NCBI GenBank assembly: GCA_965221935.1 | Contig: CBDCSZ010000036.1 | Location: 189,604 to 253,603 of the forward strand | DNA from: JAPOXR01 sp965221935 | GTDB taxonomy: Bacteria; Pseudomonadota; Alphaproteobacteria; Rhodobacterales; Rhodobacteraceae | DNA length: 64,000 bases | Reading direction: 5' to 3' | Shown here: positions 1-8,885 of the stretch, one piece after another | Layout: every line of letters starts with the position of its first letter | How positions within the stretch are numbered: the stretch's first letter is position 1 | The notes under the pieces: generated by a model | Databases searched by the model: none | What the model was told of the DNA's origin: nothing | What the model saw: the letters and a program-made list of their open reading frames with translations, nothing else | Translations under genes and position numbers: made by a program

Positions 1-2
1 AC

Positions 3-428
3 CACTTTGTCACCGATGCGATAAGTCGCGGCGCGACCTTGCGGCTGGGCGGCGAACTTCCCGAAGGCAAAGGGCATTTCTACCCACCCACTGTTCTCAC
101 CGACGTGCCGACGGATGCCGACTGCGTCGGAGATGAGATCTTTGGCCCCGTCGCGGCATTGCAGCCTTTTGAAACCGAGGATGAAGTTATCTTAAAGGCG
201 AATGACACCAAATACGGGCTCGTGGCCTATGTCTTTGCAGGCGAAATGGGGCGCGGGTTGCGCGTGTCAGAGCAACTGGACTACGGCATGGTCGGACTGA
301 ACAGAGGCTTGGTCTCAGACCCCGCAGCTCCGTTCGGGGGAACGAAGCAATCAGGCATCGGTCGCGAAGGCGGCGCCGACGGATTGGAAGAGTTCATGGA
401 AAAGCAGTATATTTCGACTGTCTGGTGA
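3..428 (+). CDS. Aldehyde dehydrogenase, C-terminal part (cut by window start)
   Basis: The reading frame is open from the first bases, so only the C-terminal ~141 residues are present. They match the C-terminal end of NAD(P)-dependent aldehyde dehydrogenases of the succinate-semialdehyde type: the DEIFGPV segment, then NDTKYGLVAYVF, then PFGGTKQSGIGREGG, which in this family lies in the nucleotide and oligomerisation region. The catalytic Cys would lie upstream, outside the window. It faces the minus-strand oxidoreductase operon convergently and probably oxidises an aldehyde made by the neighbouring alcohol oxidoreductases. The substrate cannot be told from the fragment. Confidence 0.9.
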   Translation, partial: HFVTDAISRGATLRLGGELPEGKGHFYPPTVLTDVPTDADCVGDEIFGPVAALQPFETEDEVILKANDTKYGLVAYVFAGEMGRGLRVSEQLDYGMVGLNRGLVSDPAAPFGGTKQSGIGREGGADGLEEFMEKQYISTVW

Positions 429-680
429 GGATCACTGCCAAGAACGGTGAGGCCGGGGGCTCTGCGAGCAGCTGTTATATCCCGGCTTGTCTGACTTGGC
501 GGCGCAGAGGATTTGTCCGCCTGCCTCCGCACGAATGATTTGATTCAAGAGCAGGCCCATCTCAAATGGCGTGTGTTCAAATGAACCCACCGGCTTGGCA
601 AACAGCGGCATCCGGTTCACGACTGCGGATCGCCGTAGGCGACCGAGAGACCGACGATCCCAAGGCCAACGATTCAATTG

Positions 681-2402
681 TCAACAATCATTGCCGCCAA
701 GCTTGTCAGATGTGGCGCCAGCCGCGATGGACTCCACTGCCTTGTAGGCAAATACCATTGCCGGCCCGAGAGTGATCCCGCCTGACGGATATGTCCCGCG
801 CATCAGACTGCCTTGATCGTTGCCGCAGACAAAAAGGCCACCGATGGGATCCCCGGTTTCGTTCAGGACATTTGAGTTCTCATCGACACGCAGACCGACA
901 GTCGTGCCGAGCGATGTTGGAACAATTCGCAGAGCAAAAAATGGGCCGTCTTTGATGGGGCCAATATTCGGGTTTGGTTTATGATCTGGCTCTCCAAACG
1001 CGTGATTGTACGCACTGGTGCCCCTTTCGAAGTCCAGATCATTGCCCGTGACGGCATACTCGTTGTTTCGTTTAACGCTTTCGGCCAGCCCGGCGGGATC
1101 AATACCGGTGTTTCTGGCGAGTTCATCCAGCCCTTGCCCCATTGAGACATAGCCGCTGCATACGAACTTTCGGTACGACAGCGTGTATGGCCAGGGCCGG
1201 ATTAACCAACCCAAACCATACCGTCTGATGAAAGGACTGTCGCAGACCCAATAATGCGTTCCGCCACCGGCGGCCCGGTCGTCGTAAATCGCACTGACGA
1301 TATCGTGGTAGGAATTGGATTCATTGACAAACCGCTTGCCGTGCGAATTCACGGCAATCAATCCGGGTTTGCACCGTTCGAAGAACCCATAGGGAATGGC
1401 GACCTTCTTGCCGTCAGGCCCGGTCCAGTCTGACCCGGGAATCCAAAATGCCGGGTTGACCTGATCCCTGTCGATCGCCGCGCCAAGTCTTTGCGCGGCA
1501 AGGATGCCGCCGCCGGTGTTTTCCGGCGGCACAAGTGTGTTGTCGTGATCCTTTGCGCCGCCAAAGGATTTGCGAAGCTCGGCACTGGCGGCAAAGCCAC
1601 CGGTGGCGAGGATCACACCCTTTGCAGCTCTGATCGTAGAATTCTTGCTGCCCCTGCCCAAAACTGCGCCAGTGACCCGGCCATCCTCTTCGATCAGATC
1701 GCCAAGCGCCATGCCAGTCCGGACGTCGACTCCAACCTCTTTCAGCGATTTCAAAAACCGCGCGACCAAAGCGTTGCCAGCGGTAATTTCTGTCCCGCGA
1801 GGATATCGGAAACGATCGGCCGCATAGCGCAACAGCCTTCTGGCGACATAGGCCAAATCCTTGATCGTTCGGAAGGGGTGTAGGAAAGACGGCAGATCCC
1901 CGTAGGCCACCATCATGCCGCCGAGCACCAGCATCTGTTCGTTTGGCGGGCGCACCAATCTGAAATCGTGCCCCAGTTTGCGCCCGTCATAGTCCAAGGC
2001 GGTCAGGCATCGCCCACCGTCCATGCCGCCCGGTTGGTTCGGGTGATAGTCAGGGGCCGTGATCAGCTCGAACTCCACCTCTGTATGGGTTTCCATGACT
2101 TCAAGGGCAGTGGCGCAATCGGCCAGATAGGCATCGACCATGTCTTGCACGGCCATATAACCGAGCTCATTTGCAAGATACTCGCGGGCTTTCTCGACAC
2201 TGTCATCGATACCCGCCTCTCGCGCCTGTCGGCTATTGGGGATCCAGATCATGCCAGCCGAAGTCGCTGTGGTTCCGCCGACCTGATCCGCCTTTTCGCA
2301 CAGGATAATCCTGAACCCTTTCTTGGCGGCATACAGGGCTGCCGACAGTCCACCCATTCCGCTGCCAATTACCAGAACGTCAGTTTGCTCTTCCGTCGCC
2401 AT
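681..2402 (-). CDS. FAD-dependent oxidoreductase (3-ketosteroid dehydrogenase / fumarate reductase flavoprotein-like)
   Basis: About 573 residues. An N-terminal Rossmann dinucleotide motif (VIGSGMGGLSAALYAA, residues ~10-25) is followed by EKADQVGGTTATSAG, as in the FAD_binding_2 family. The C-terminal end has GLFVCGND and YPSGGITLGPAMVFAYKA, which closes the FAD site in 3-ketosteroid dehydrogenase-like flavoproteins. The ATG at 2402 has an AGAGG ribosome-binding site overlapping the end of the upstream GMC gene (9-base gap), so it is the last gene of a three-gene operon. It probably dehydrogenates a carbonyl-containing intermediate. Steroid specificity is not established. Confidence 0.85.
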   Translation of the reverse strand: MATEEQTDVLVIGSGMGGLSAALYAAKKGFRIILCEKADQVGGTTATSAGMIWIPNSRQAREAGIDDSVEKAREYLANELGYMAVQDMVDAYLADCATALEVMETHTEVEFELITAPDYHPNQPGGMDGGRCLTALDYDGRKLGHDFRLVRPPNEQMLVLGGMMVAYGDLPSFLHPFRTIKDLAYVARRLLRYAADRFRYPRGTEITAGNALVARFLKSLKEVGVDVRTGMALGDLIEEDGRVTGAVLGRGSKNSTIRAAKGVILATGGFAASAELRKSFGGAKDHDNTLVPPENTGGGILAAQRLGAAIDRDQVNPAFWIPGSDWTGPDGKKVAIPYGFFERCKPGLIAVNSHGKRFVNESNSYHDIVSAIYDDRAAGGGTHYWVCDSPFIRRYGLGWLIRPWPYTLSYRKFVCSGYVSMGQGLDELARNTGIDPAGLAESVKRNNEYAVTGNDLDFERGTSAYNHAFGEPDHKPNPNIGPIKDGPFFALRIVPTSLGTTVGLRVDENSNVLNETGDPIGGLFVCGNDQGSLMRGTYPSGGITLGPAMVFAYKAVESIAAGATSDKLGGNDC

Positions 2403-2411
2403 GCGCAACCT

Positions 2412-4019
2412 CTACCTACTTGCCGCCCGGATGAAATCTGCGGCCCGCTCCGCGATCATCACCGTCGGCGCGTTGGTGTTGCCGGATGTCACCTTGGGCA
2501 TGACGGATGCATCCGCGACGCGGAGACCCTCAACGCCATGGACTCTGAGTTTCGGATCCACCGCGCAATCTTTGCCCACACCCATTCTGCAACTGCCAAC
2601 TGGATGATAGTTGGCACACCCACGCTCTCTGATGTCAGCGACCAGTTCGTCGCGAGCCTGGATGTGCTTTCCCGGAAGAAGCTCTTCAGCAACATAATCC
2701 CGGAGTGAGGGCTGACTCACGATCTTGCGGCACATGTCCACGCCAAGCAGCGCCGCATCTATTTCGTAATCCGACTCCAGAAACGCCTCGCGAATTATCG
2801 GTGAATCTGAGGGCGACGCGCTGCGCAATTCGACCGAGCCTTTGCTCTCCGTGTTCAGGTGCACGACGCTCAGGGTGAACGCCGAGAACGGATGCGGGAT
2901 CGGTCCGCTTGGCCCGCGGCGTTCCGTGCTGAAGATCAGGAAGTTGATCTGCAAATCGGGATGCGTCAGGTCCGGGTTAGAGCGTATCATCGCACCGCTT
3001 TGATTGCCCATTGTCACGAAATAACCGCCGCCTGTGAGCGCATATTGCAGCGCGTTCGTGATGATGCGCCATTTGCTGCGCGCGATATCATTCAGGGTCA
3101 CCGGCTTTTTGCATCGATAGCTGGCGTGGATGTTAAAGTGGTCCTGCAAGTTCTGTCCGACTGCAGGCAAGTCATGAGTGACTTCCACCCCTTTTTCCTT
3201 CAGCATCTGGGCGGGCCCGATACCAGACAGCTGCAGAATCTGCGGCGATCCGAAAACGCCACCTGCCACGATAACTTCGCGCGAAACAGTGGCTGATCGG
3301 GTCGAATTGTTTCGAGCGTATTCAACGCCCGTAGCTCTGCCGTTCTCGAGAATGATCCGCGAGACCACAGCCCCCGTGCGCACCTCAAGATTCGACCGAC
3401 GCATTGCTGGCTTCAGAAACGCGGTCGCGGAGCTCACCCGTCGCCGTGGCGTCGCGGTAACCGGCCAAGGTCCGCATCCGTCCTGACGTTCACCGTTGAA
3501 ATCTTCGTTTCGCGGAATGCCCGCCTCTCCCGCTGCCGCGATAATCGCCTTTGAGAGCTCGAACTGAGGAAGATCAGTAACAGTGATCTCACCATTCGTT
3601 GAATGCAGCTCATTGGAAAACTTGAGGTTGTGCTCGGACTTTAAGAAGTATGGAAGAACGTCGTCCCATCCCCAGCCGGTGCATCCATTGGCTGCCCAGC
3701 CATCATAGTCATTCGGATTCCCACGCATGTAGACCATGCCGTTGATTGATCCGGTGCCGCCCAGCACTCGCCCTCTGGGTTGGTAGATCTTGCGATTGTT
3801 CAGCGCTGCGACCGCTTCAGTCTCAAAGCGCCAGTTCAGTTCGGGATGAGAGAAGAGCTGCGTGGCGCCTATAGGAATGTGAATCCAGGGCGATCGGTCG
3901 ACGGAGCCGGCCTCCAGCATCAAAATCCGGTTTCTTGAATCTTCGCTCAGCCGCGCAGCTAGAACGCAACCGGCCGTTCCCCCGCCAACGACAATGAAAT
4001 CGAAATGCTCTTCAACCAT
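2412..4019 (-). CDS. GMC-family oxidoreductase (choline dehydrogenase-like)
   Basis: 535 residues, the usual length for FAD-dependent GMC alcohol dehydrogenases. FIVVGGGTAGCVLAARLSED (residues ~7-26) is the ADP-binding motif. GRVLGGTGSINGMVYMRG is GMC signature 1 and GGVFGSPQILQLSGIGP is signature 2. The C-terminal NYHPVGSCRMG carries the active-site His, and the SGNTNAPTVMIAERAADFI tail is typical. It would oxidise a primary alcohol to an aldehyde, which fits the aldehyde dehydrogenase nearby. It lies 36 bases after the TIM-barrel gene and 9 bases before the FAD gene, in one operon. The substrate is unknown. Confidence 0.92.
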   Translation of the reverse strand: MVEEHFDFIVVGGGTAGCVLAARLSEDSRNRILMLEAGSVDRSPWIHIPIGATQLFSHPELNWRFETEAVAALNNRKIYQPRGRVLGGTGSINGMVYMRGNPNDYDGWAANGCTGWGWDDVLPYFLKSEHNLKFSNELHSTNGEITVTDLPQFELSKAIIAAAGEAGIPRNEDFNGERQDGCGPWPVTATPRRRVSSATAFLKPAMRRSNLEVRTGAVVSRIILENGRATGVEYARNNSTRSATVSREVIVAGGVFGSPQILQLSGIGPAQMLKEKGVEVTHDLPAVGQNLQDHFNIHASYRCKKPVTLNDIARSKWRIITNALQYALTGGGYFVTMGNQSGAMIRSNPDLTHPDLQINFLIFSTERRGPSGPIPHPFSAFTLSVVHLNTESKGSVELRSASPSDSPIIREAFLESDYEIDAALLGVDMCRKIVSQPSLRDYVAEELLPGKHIQARDELVADIRERGCANYHPVGSCRMGVGKDCAVDPKLRVHGVEGLRVADASVMPKVTSGNTNAPTVMIAERAADFIRAASR

Positions 4020-4055
4020 GCAAGTCCGCCCAACTCCGCAATCCTTTGGCGCGCG

Positions 4056-4904
4056 CTATTCGGCGGCGCTTCGTTCAGGGTTCAGCCGGATGGACTTTAT
4101 CCCGGCACACGCCGACTTCAGCGTTTCTTCGACGGGGATGCGCTCGACGCTGGACGCGGCAACGAATCCGACGGCGTCGGTACGCAAATTGACGTACTCT
4201 GCATCTTCCGCGTTTTCGATTGGCCCGCCATGCGACAGCAAGATGACATCGTCCCGGACCTTTTTGATTTCACCAAACATATGGTTCAAACGTTGAACTG
4301 CCGCATCCAACGCCAGGACGTTCTTCGCGCCGACGTCTCCGCCACTGGTTCGCCCCATGTGACCGACGATGACGTCGGCACCGGCATCGGCCATCATGAC
4401 CGCTTCTTCCGCCGTGAACACATAGGCGCAAGAAAAGATTTCTCGTATCCGCGCCATGGCGACGATCTCGACCTCGTTCTTGAAACCCAGACCCGCCGCC
4501 TCCAGCTCTTTGCGGAAATTCCCGTCAATCCGCGCCACTGTGGGGAAATTGATGATGCCTTCATAGCCGACTTCGATAACACCCGACAAAAGCCTTTCTT
4601 TGTCCCGCGTCGGATCAGGCCCGTAGACGCCGGCGATCATCGGAACTGATCCGGCACGCAGCCCGATTTGTTTGCCCATGTCGAGTGCGACTTCATTTGC
4701 ATTCCCAATCGGCAGGCTGGCAACGATGCTGGGCAGGCCATTCAGTCGGTACATCCCGGAATTGTAGACGACGATGAGATCGGCGCCGGCGTCTGCGGAA
4801 CATCTGGCCACAAGCCCGTTTCCGGCGCCAACGGTTAGGATTGAACGACCATTTTCGGTCTCATTCTTCAATCGCGCGACGATTTCGCTCCGTGTCCGTG
4901 GCAT
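4056..4904 (-). CDS. PEP-hydrolase-like TIM-barrel protein
   Basis: I start it at the ATG at 4904 (MPRTRSEI), which has a GGGAGAG ribosome-binding site; the frame stays open 28 codons further upstream. The ~282-residue protein has serial beta-alpha units (ILTVGAGNGLVARCSADAGADLIVVYNSG, MIAGVYGPDP, YEGIINFPTVARIDGNFR, ADVIVGHMG, DVILLSHGGPI). It matches the phosphoenolpyruvate hydrolase-like family that forms the C-terminal half of plant Tm-1 proteins. The Tm-1 N-terminal half (UPF0261) is encoded separately at 8882-10129. First gene of the operon with the GMC and FAD oxidoreductases. The biochemical activity is unproven. Confidence 0.85.
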   Translation of the reverse strand: MPRTRSEIVARLKNETENGRSILTVGAGNGLVARCSADAGADLIVVYNSGMYRLNGLPSIVASLPIGNANEVALDMGKQIGLRAGSVPMIAGVYGPDPTRDKERLLSGVIEVGYEGIINFPTVARIDGNFRKELEAAGLGFKNEVEIVAMARIREIFSCAYVFTAEEAVMMADAGADVIVGHMGRTSGGDVGAKNVLALDAAVQRLNHMFGEIKKVRDDVILLSHGGPIENAEDAEYVNLRTDAVGFVAASSVERIPVEETLKSACAGIKSIRLNPERSAAE

Positions 4905-5155
4905 TCTACTCTCCCAGCTTGGGCGCCCCTGACATCCGGCGACGCGAAAAACTTCCGGTGTTGCGCTTCGCGCGTTCGGCGCGAGCAAGCACAGTGCTCA
5001 CACTTTGTTTTATGTTGCAGCAATCAACAATGCTGCTGACACACCCGCGCCTGTCCAATTTCCACATCGGAGGGACCATGTGGCGGTCCTGACAGTCTAA
5101 TGGGTGTATTGAGTATTGCCCTTCACATTGCCGAAGCGCAGGGAGACCTCGTGAG

Positions 5156-5646
5156 ATGAGCGGATTCAAGACCAGCACTCCGGGCGAAGCATTCCCGGGC
5201 GTCAGCGGCAATACTTCAAGTCAATCCGAGCAGGCCTGGCCTGTCGCGCAAAAGGCCCGGAAGATGCGCCAAACATATTTATCGTCCTGTTGGATGGCGT
5301 CGGTATCGCCCAAATCGGGTGTTGCGGGTCATTGATTGACACCCCCAATTCTGACCGCCTAGCCAAGTCAGGACTGCTTTATTCCAACTTCCACACCACG
5401 GCCATGTGCTCGCCCACCCGCGCGTGCCCTTTGACGGGCAGAAACCACCGTTCGGTAAGTTTGGGGATCATCCCCGAGGTGGCCGCGGGCTGCCCCGGTT
5501 ATCACGGAATGATCGGCAAGGAGCACGGCTTTATGCCAGCGATCCTCCGCAATTCCGGATGCGCAACTTTCATGGTCGGTAAGTGGCGCCTCGTCCCCTC
5601 GCCTGAATGCGCAGCTTGGACAGCAGTCGCATCCGGGGCCACCTAA
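5156..5646 (+). pseudogene. Arylsulfatase N-terminal fragment, frameshifted
   Basis: An ATG at 5156 behind a GGGAGA ribosome-binding site begins a sulfatase leader. The frame changes near 5250-5270, after which NIFIVLLDGVG, TPNSDRLAKSGLLYSNFHTT, CSPTRA, LTGRNH and FMVGKWRL follow in order. These are the N-terminal blocks of bacterial arylsulfatases, and CSPTR is the C-x-P-x-R formylglycine site. The reading stops at 5646 after ~160 residues, while the family normally exceeds 500, so the metal-binding and C-terminal regions are lost. It is a remnant caused by a frameshift plus a large 3' deletion. Confidence 0.82.
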
Positions 5647-5663
5647 TCCACCGACTGAATCCG

Positions 5664-6155
5664 CTAGCTGAAGCTTTTTCCTCGGGCTGGGTACCGCAGA
5701 TACTCCTCGTAGTGCGGTCTAATGACATCGTCCATCAGCTCGACAATCGCTCCGTCTGGACCTTCAACATAGGCGAAACGGTACGGGGATACGCCGTTCT
5801 CATCGGCGCGAGTCATGACGACCCGATAACCATCGGTTTCGAACCGCTTGATCCCCAATGACAAATCGTCGACCCAATAGGCTACATGGTGGACGCCGGT
5901 CGCCTGCAGCGGTGTATTGGCCACTGACTCGACAAACTCGAAATGCGGCGGGCCGTCAAAACTCCAAGCGATGCGAAACGAAAGGTGGCGCGTCTCTCCA
6001 GCAACCAGGAAATCACCTTCGACAACCCTGGCTGGCGCCATTTCCCAACCGAAAAGCCGCGCCTGTTCGGTCACCGCGCGATCGAAATCCTCAACAACAA
6101 ATCCGATATGGTTGAAAACGCCGAAACCCTTGCCTTCTTCTTGAGTGTTACCCAT
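5664..6155 (-). CDS. VOC-family (glyoxalase/bleomycin-resistance fold) protein
   Basis: Start at ATG 6155 with an AGGGTG ribosome-binding site; the longer open frame upstream has no family similarity. The ~163-residue protein has two paired beta-alpha-beta modules typical of vicinal oxygen chelate enzymes. FNHIGFVVEDFDRAV opens the first and GVHHVAYWVDDL the second, each with the metal-ligand His position, and EGPDGAIVELMDD ends the protein with the metal-ligand Glu. It could be an epimerase, glyoxalase or dioxygenase. It sits between a dead sulfatase and a dead TRAP permease, so its original pathway is partly lost. Confidence 0.85.
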   Translation of the reverse strand: MGNTQEEGKGFGVFNHIGFVVEDFDRAVTEQARLFGWEMAPARVVEGDFLVAGETRHLSFRIAWSFDGPPHFEFVESVANTPLQATGVHHVAYWVDDLSLGIKRFETDGYRVVMTRADENGVSPYRFAYVEGPDGAIVELMDDVIRPHYEEYLRYPARGKSFS

Positions 6156-6171
6156 AGTCACCCTGTCTATT

Positions 6172-6960
6172 CTATGATGTTTCGCTGCACGTGATACGTG
6201 CGAAGTAGTTGCTGTAATGGATGGCCAGGCTACCGGCCGCCAGCGCCAACCCGGCCAGCGCGAGTTGGCTTTCAAATAATAGAAGCGAGGCCGCGATAGC
6301 TCGCAAGCCAATCTCGACGCTGTTGAGACGCCGCACCTCGAAGCCCGACAAGCAAGTCGCATTCAGGCAGAAAGTCAGCAGCGAGCTGGAGAGTGCCAAG
6401 ACAATTTGCATCGGCTCAATCCTCTCGACCAGCAAAACCGATGACCTGCCCGAAAATGCCCCCGTAACTATGCCAAACCGTTTCAATGATCCGCGGGTGT
6501 TTTGGTTCGAAATGCGAGATGCTTTTGGGCGGCAAATGGCCGTGAACAAGGAAAGCCAAAAACACCAGAGCCACGATTGTTATCGGCCAGCCCCACGCTC
6601 GACGACCGAGGACGATGATTGATCCCACTGCAAGAGAGGCAATCCAGACATCAAAGCTCGACAGCGTGAGGTGGTTTTCTCGGATATCCGCAAAAACCGG
6701 TGCGAAAACAGAGCATCCAACCCCGATTATCGTCAGCATAGCCAGATCCAGGATTGAAATCACGTGCGACACCGCTCTCCCTGGCTTCTCACGTTGGGAG
6801 ATCGCTGCCCGAACAACGACCGCGCAGCTCATGAACATGACCGCAGGCCTTTGGACGCAGGGTGGAAATGTCCCGAATCCTGCGGCAAAGACAGACCAAT
6901 AGCCAAGATGCTGGACGCAATGCTTGCGAATTTGCTTATCACCTGTGACCTCATCTGGTC
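6172..6960 (-). pseudogene. TRAP transporter fused 4TM/12TM permease, large internal deletion
   Basis: The upstream part (about 6960-6416) reads in one frame with hydrophobic segments and ends in GWPITIVALVFLAFLVHGHLPP followed by YGGIFGQVIG, which match the N-terminal DctQ-like part of TRAP fused permeases. A second frame (6420-6172) matches only the C-terminal transmembrane hairpin (EIGLRAIAASLLLFESQLALAG). The ~12-helix DctM core between them is missing. The 5' end is not clear. It pairs logically with the dead TAXI-type binding protein at 8313, so the TRAP importer of this island is inactive. Confidence 0.72.
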
Positions 6961-7234
6961 CACGTGATGGGAGAAACCCCGCATGATCCCAGAAGGGTGA
7001 ACCACAGTATCTTAAACTGACATGCTCACAATCCACATCATACTGCAATAAACCCACCGTACTTGTGCAAGCAGCTGCCTTTGCAGAATATAGAAACTGA
7101 TGCCGTATGCTCATCGGCCATTGACGGCCCCAACTGCACAGTTCCGGCGATTGCAACACACGGAAAAAGGCCACTAAATCAAGATAAACTCAAAGTTGGC
7201 TCGACTGGAATCCAATGGTACTGGTTTCGTGTCA

Positions 7235-8116
7235 ATGGCTTCGGAGCGCTGCGTGTATCCTACGGAAAAAAACGAAGCAAAAAACGTCAGAATTATTGGC
7301 GAAAACACACGCCGCATGCCTGTCACGCGTGACGATTGTGTGGCCCTCGACGGCTACAGCATCTTACACTTGGGTTTTTGCGATGCGGCAACGCCTTATA
7401 AAGTCGTCCGACCGCAACTGGTAGGCGCATTCTTCTTGGCGACGGTATCGGGACGCGGTAAAATGCTGTTAGACGGCAGACGGCGCACGCATGAGCCCGG
7501 ATTCGCGTCGTTTGCTCCCAAGAATTCAGTGCTTGAGTTCAATGCGATCGAAGGAGAGCGGTGGAGCTTCTGCTGGGTTAAGTTCAGTGATGAGGCCGCG
7601 ATTTCCGCCAAAGATGCGATCACGCCGCTGTACGGACAATTCGGGTCCGAGTCATTGATGCATGCAATCCTGGGCCTGCGGGCAGAAGTGGCTCGCGCGG
7701 ACAACGTCCACTTCGACGGGTTATGGCTGAAACTGGTCTCGGACTATGTCAAGCGCTTCGCTGTTCCGGATCGGATGTACGGTCGAATTTACGCGACCTT
7801 TCAGATGGTTCAGGAGGATTTAGCACATCCCTGGTCGGTCGACGAGCTTGCGGACCTTTCAAATATGTCGTCGGAGCACCTGCGCAGAGTCTGCCACAAG
7901 CTCTTGGGTCGAACGCCCATGCAGCATGTCACCTTCCTGCGTATTCGGCACGCGGCGCATCTTTTGACCACCACCAATGAGAAGCTGGAGTTCGTTGCAC
8001 TTGCGGTTGGATACCAAAGCTCTTTCGGCTTCTCTAACACGTTCAAGAAGTTCACCGGGTTCCGCCCCTCCGAGCTCAGAAATCGTCAGGACGTGGAAAT
8101 TTACACACACCCTTGA
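7235..8116 (+). CDS. AraC-family transcriptional regulator
   Basis: About 293 residues from the ATG at 7235; an in-frame ATG at 7316 is an alternative, and neither has a strong ribosome-binding site. The N-terminal half has a cupin-like sensor (GAFFLATVSGRGKMLLDGRRR, PGFASFAPKNS). The C-terminal ~100 residues hold two helix-turn-helix units: WSVDELADLSNMSSEHLRRV and LEFVALAVGYQSSFGFSNTFKKFTGFRPSEL, the second being the AraC signature. It lies between the TRAP permease remnant and the TAXI binding-protein remnant, so it probably regulated that uptake and oxidation island. Confidence 0.93.
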   Translation: MASERCVYPTEKNEAKNVRIIGENTRRMPVTRDDCVALDGYSILHLGFCDAATPYKVVRPQLVGAFFLATVSGRGKMLLDGRRRTHEPGFASFAPKNSVLEFNAIEGERWSFCWVKFSDEAAISAKDAITPLYGQFGSESLMHAILGLRAEVARADNVHFDGLWLKLVSDYVKRFAVPDRMYGRIYATFQMVQEDLAHPWSVDELADLSNMSSEHLRRVCHKLLGRTPMQHVTFLRIRHAAHLLTTTNEKLEFVALAVGYQSSFGFSNTFKKFTGFRPSELRNRQDVEIYTHP

Positions 8117-8312
8117 TCGGGTTGTATCCGGCCACTGCAAGATCAAGCCAGCGTCGTGATTCTCAAGATCCCAACGCGTGCTACACCGGGATTAATTCGC
8201 GTCAGATGTGTCTTTTGGACCGGCGCTCGTTGATCGAAGGCATTCATAATTCGCCTGCCAGCCCCTTTGATCAGACCATTAGCAACAAAAGCGCTCCAGA
8301 TCCTGTGAGGAA

Positions 8313-8885
8313 GAAATGCCAAACCTACTGCGAGATCGAACCTCGGGACTGGCTGCCGCGACTGTTGCGGCAGTATAGCTTGCGTAGGCGGTCGGCGCGG
8401 AAACCTTCCGTGCAGCAACAAACACTCCTGAATCGACACCATTTGCAGACATGGCGCCATTAACATCGATCATAAGCAAGTACATCGACCACGAGATCGA
8501 GGTCGCCGCCGGTATTGTGACGACCAAATTCATGGTTGAGGTCGGGCGCGGAAATACCGACTTCACGAATGCAGCCTTCTCGCCATATGCGGCGATGCAA
8601 AACCAAAAAGGGATCTTCAAGAACCTCGAAGGCGCCGACGAGATTGCCGCGAACATCCGGTATGTTTTCAACAAGCCGGGCGAAATCTATCATATCCTTG
8701 CCTTCGAAAAGTCTGGAGTCGAAGACTGGAATGATCTGAAGGGTCGGAAAATCTATATCGGCCCGATCAACTCCGGCCAGTATTCGACCATGTCTCCCGA
8801 GGCGAACGAATATATTCGGATAACCCATGTTATGACTGTGAATGCGGCCTTTGGTCCGTATTCGACTTGTTCGGAGCAGCGGTGA
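8313..8885 (+). pseudogene. TAXI-family TRAP solute-binding protein, nonsense and truncated
   Basis: From an ATG at 8313 (AGGAAG ribosome-binding site) the frame gives MPNLLRDRTSGLAAATVAAV, a signal-peptide-like start. It is broken by two in-frame TAG codons near 8373 and 8382 and then continues to 8885. The body (VAAGIVTTKFMVEVGRGNTDF, IYHILAFEKSGVEDWNDLKG, IYIGPINSGQYSTM) matches TAXI periplasmic binding proteins of TRAP importers. The C-terminal half is missing and the tail overlaps the next gene. It is non-functional, in keeping with the ruined permease at 6172-6960. Confidence 0.8.

Noticed and set aside
1968..2708. 246-codon plus-strand frame opposite the FAD/GMC genes
   Set aside because: It crosses the junction of two well-supported minus-strand genes and has no domain similarity.
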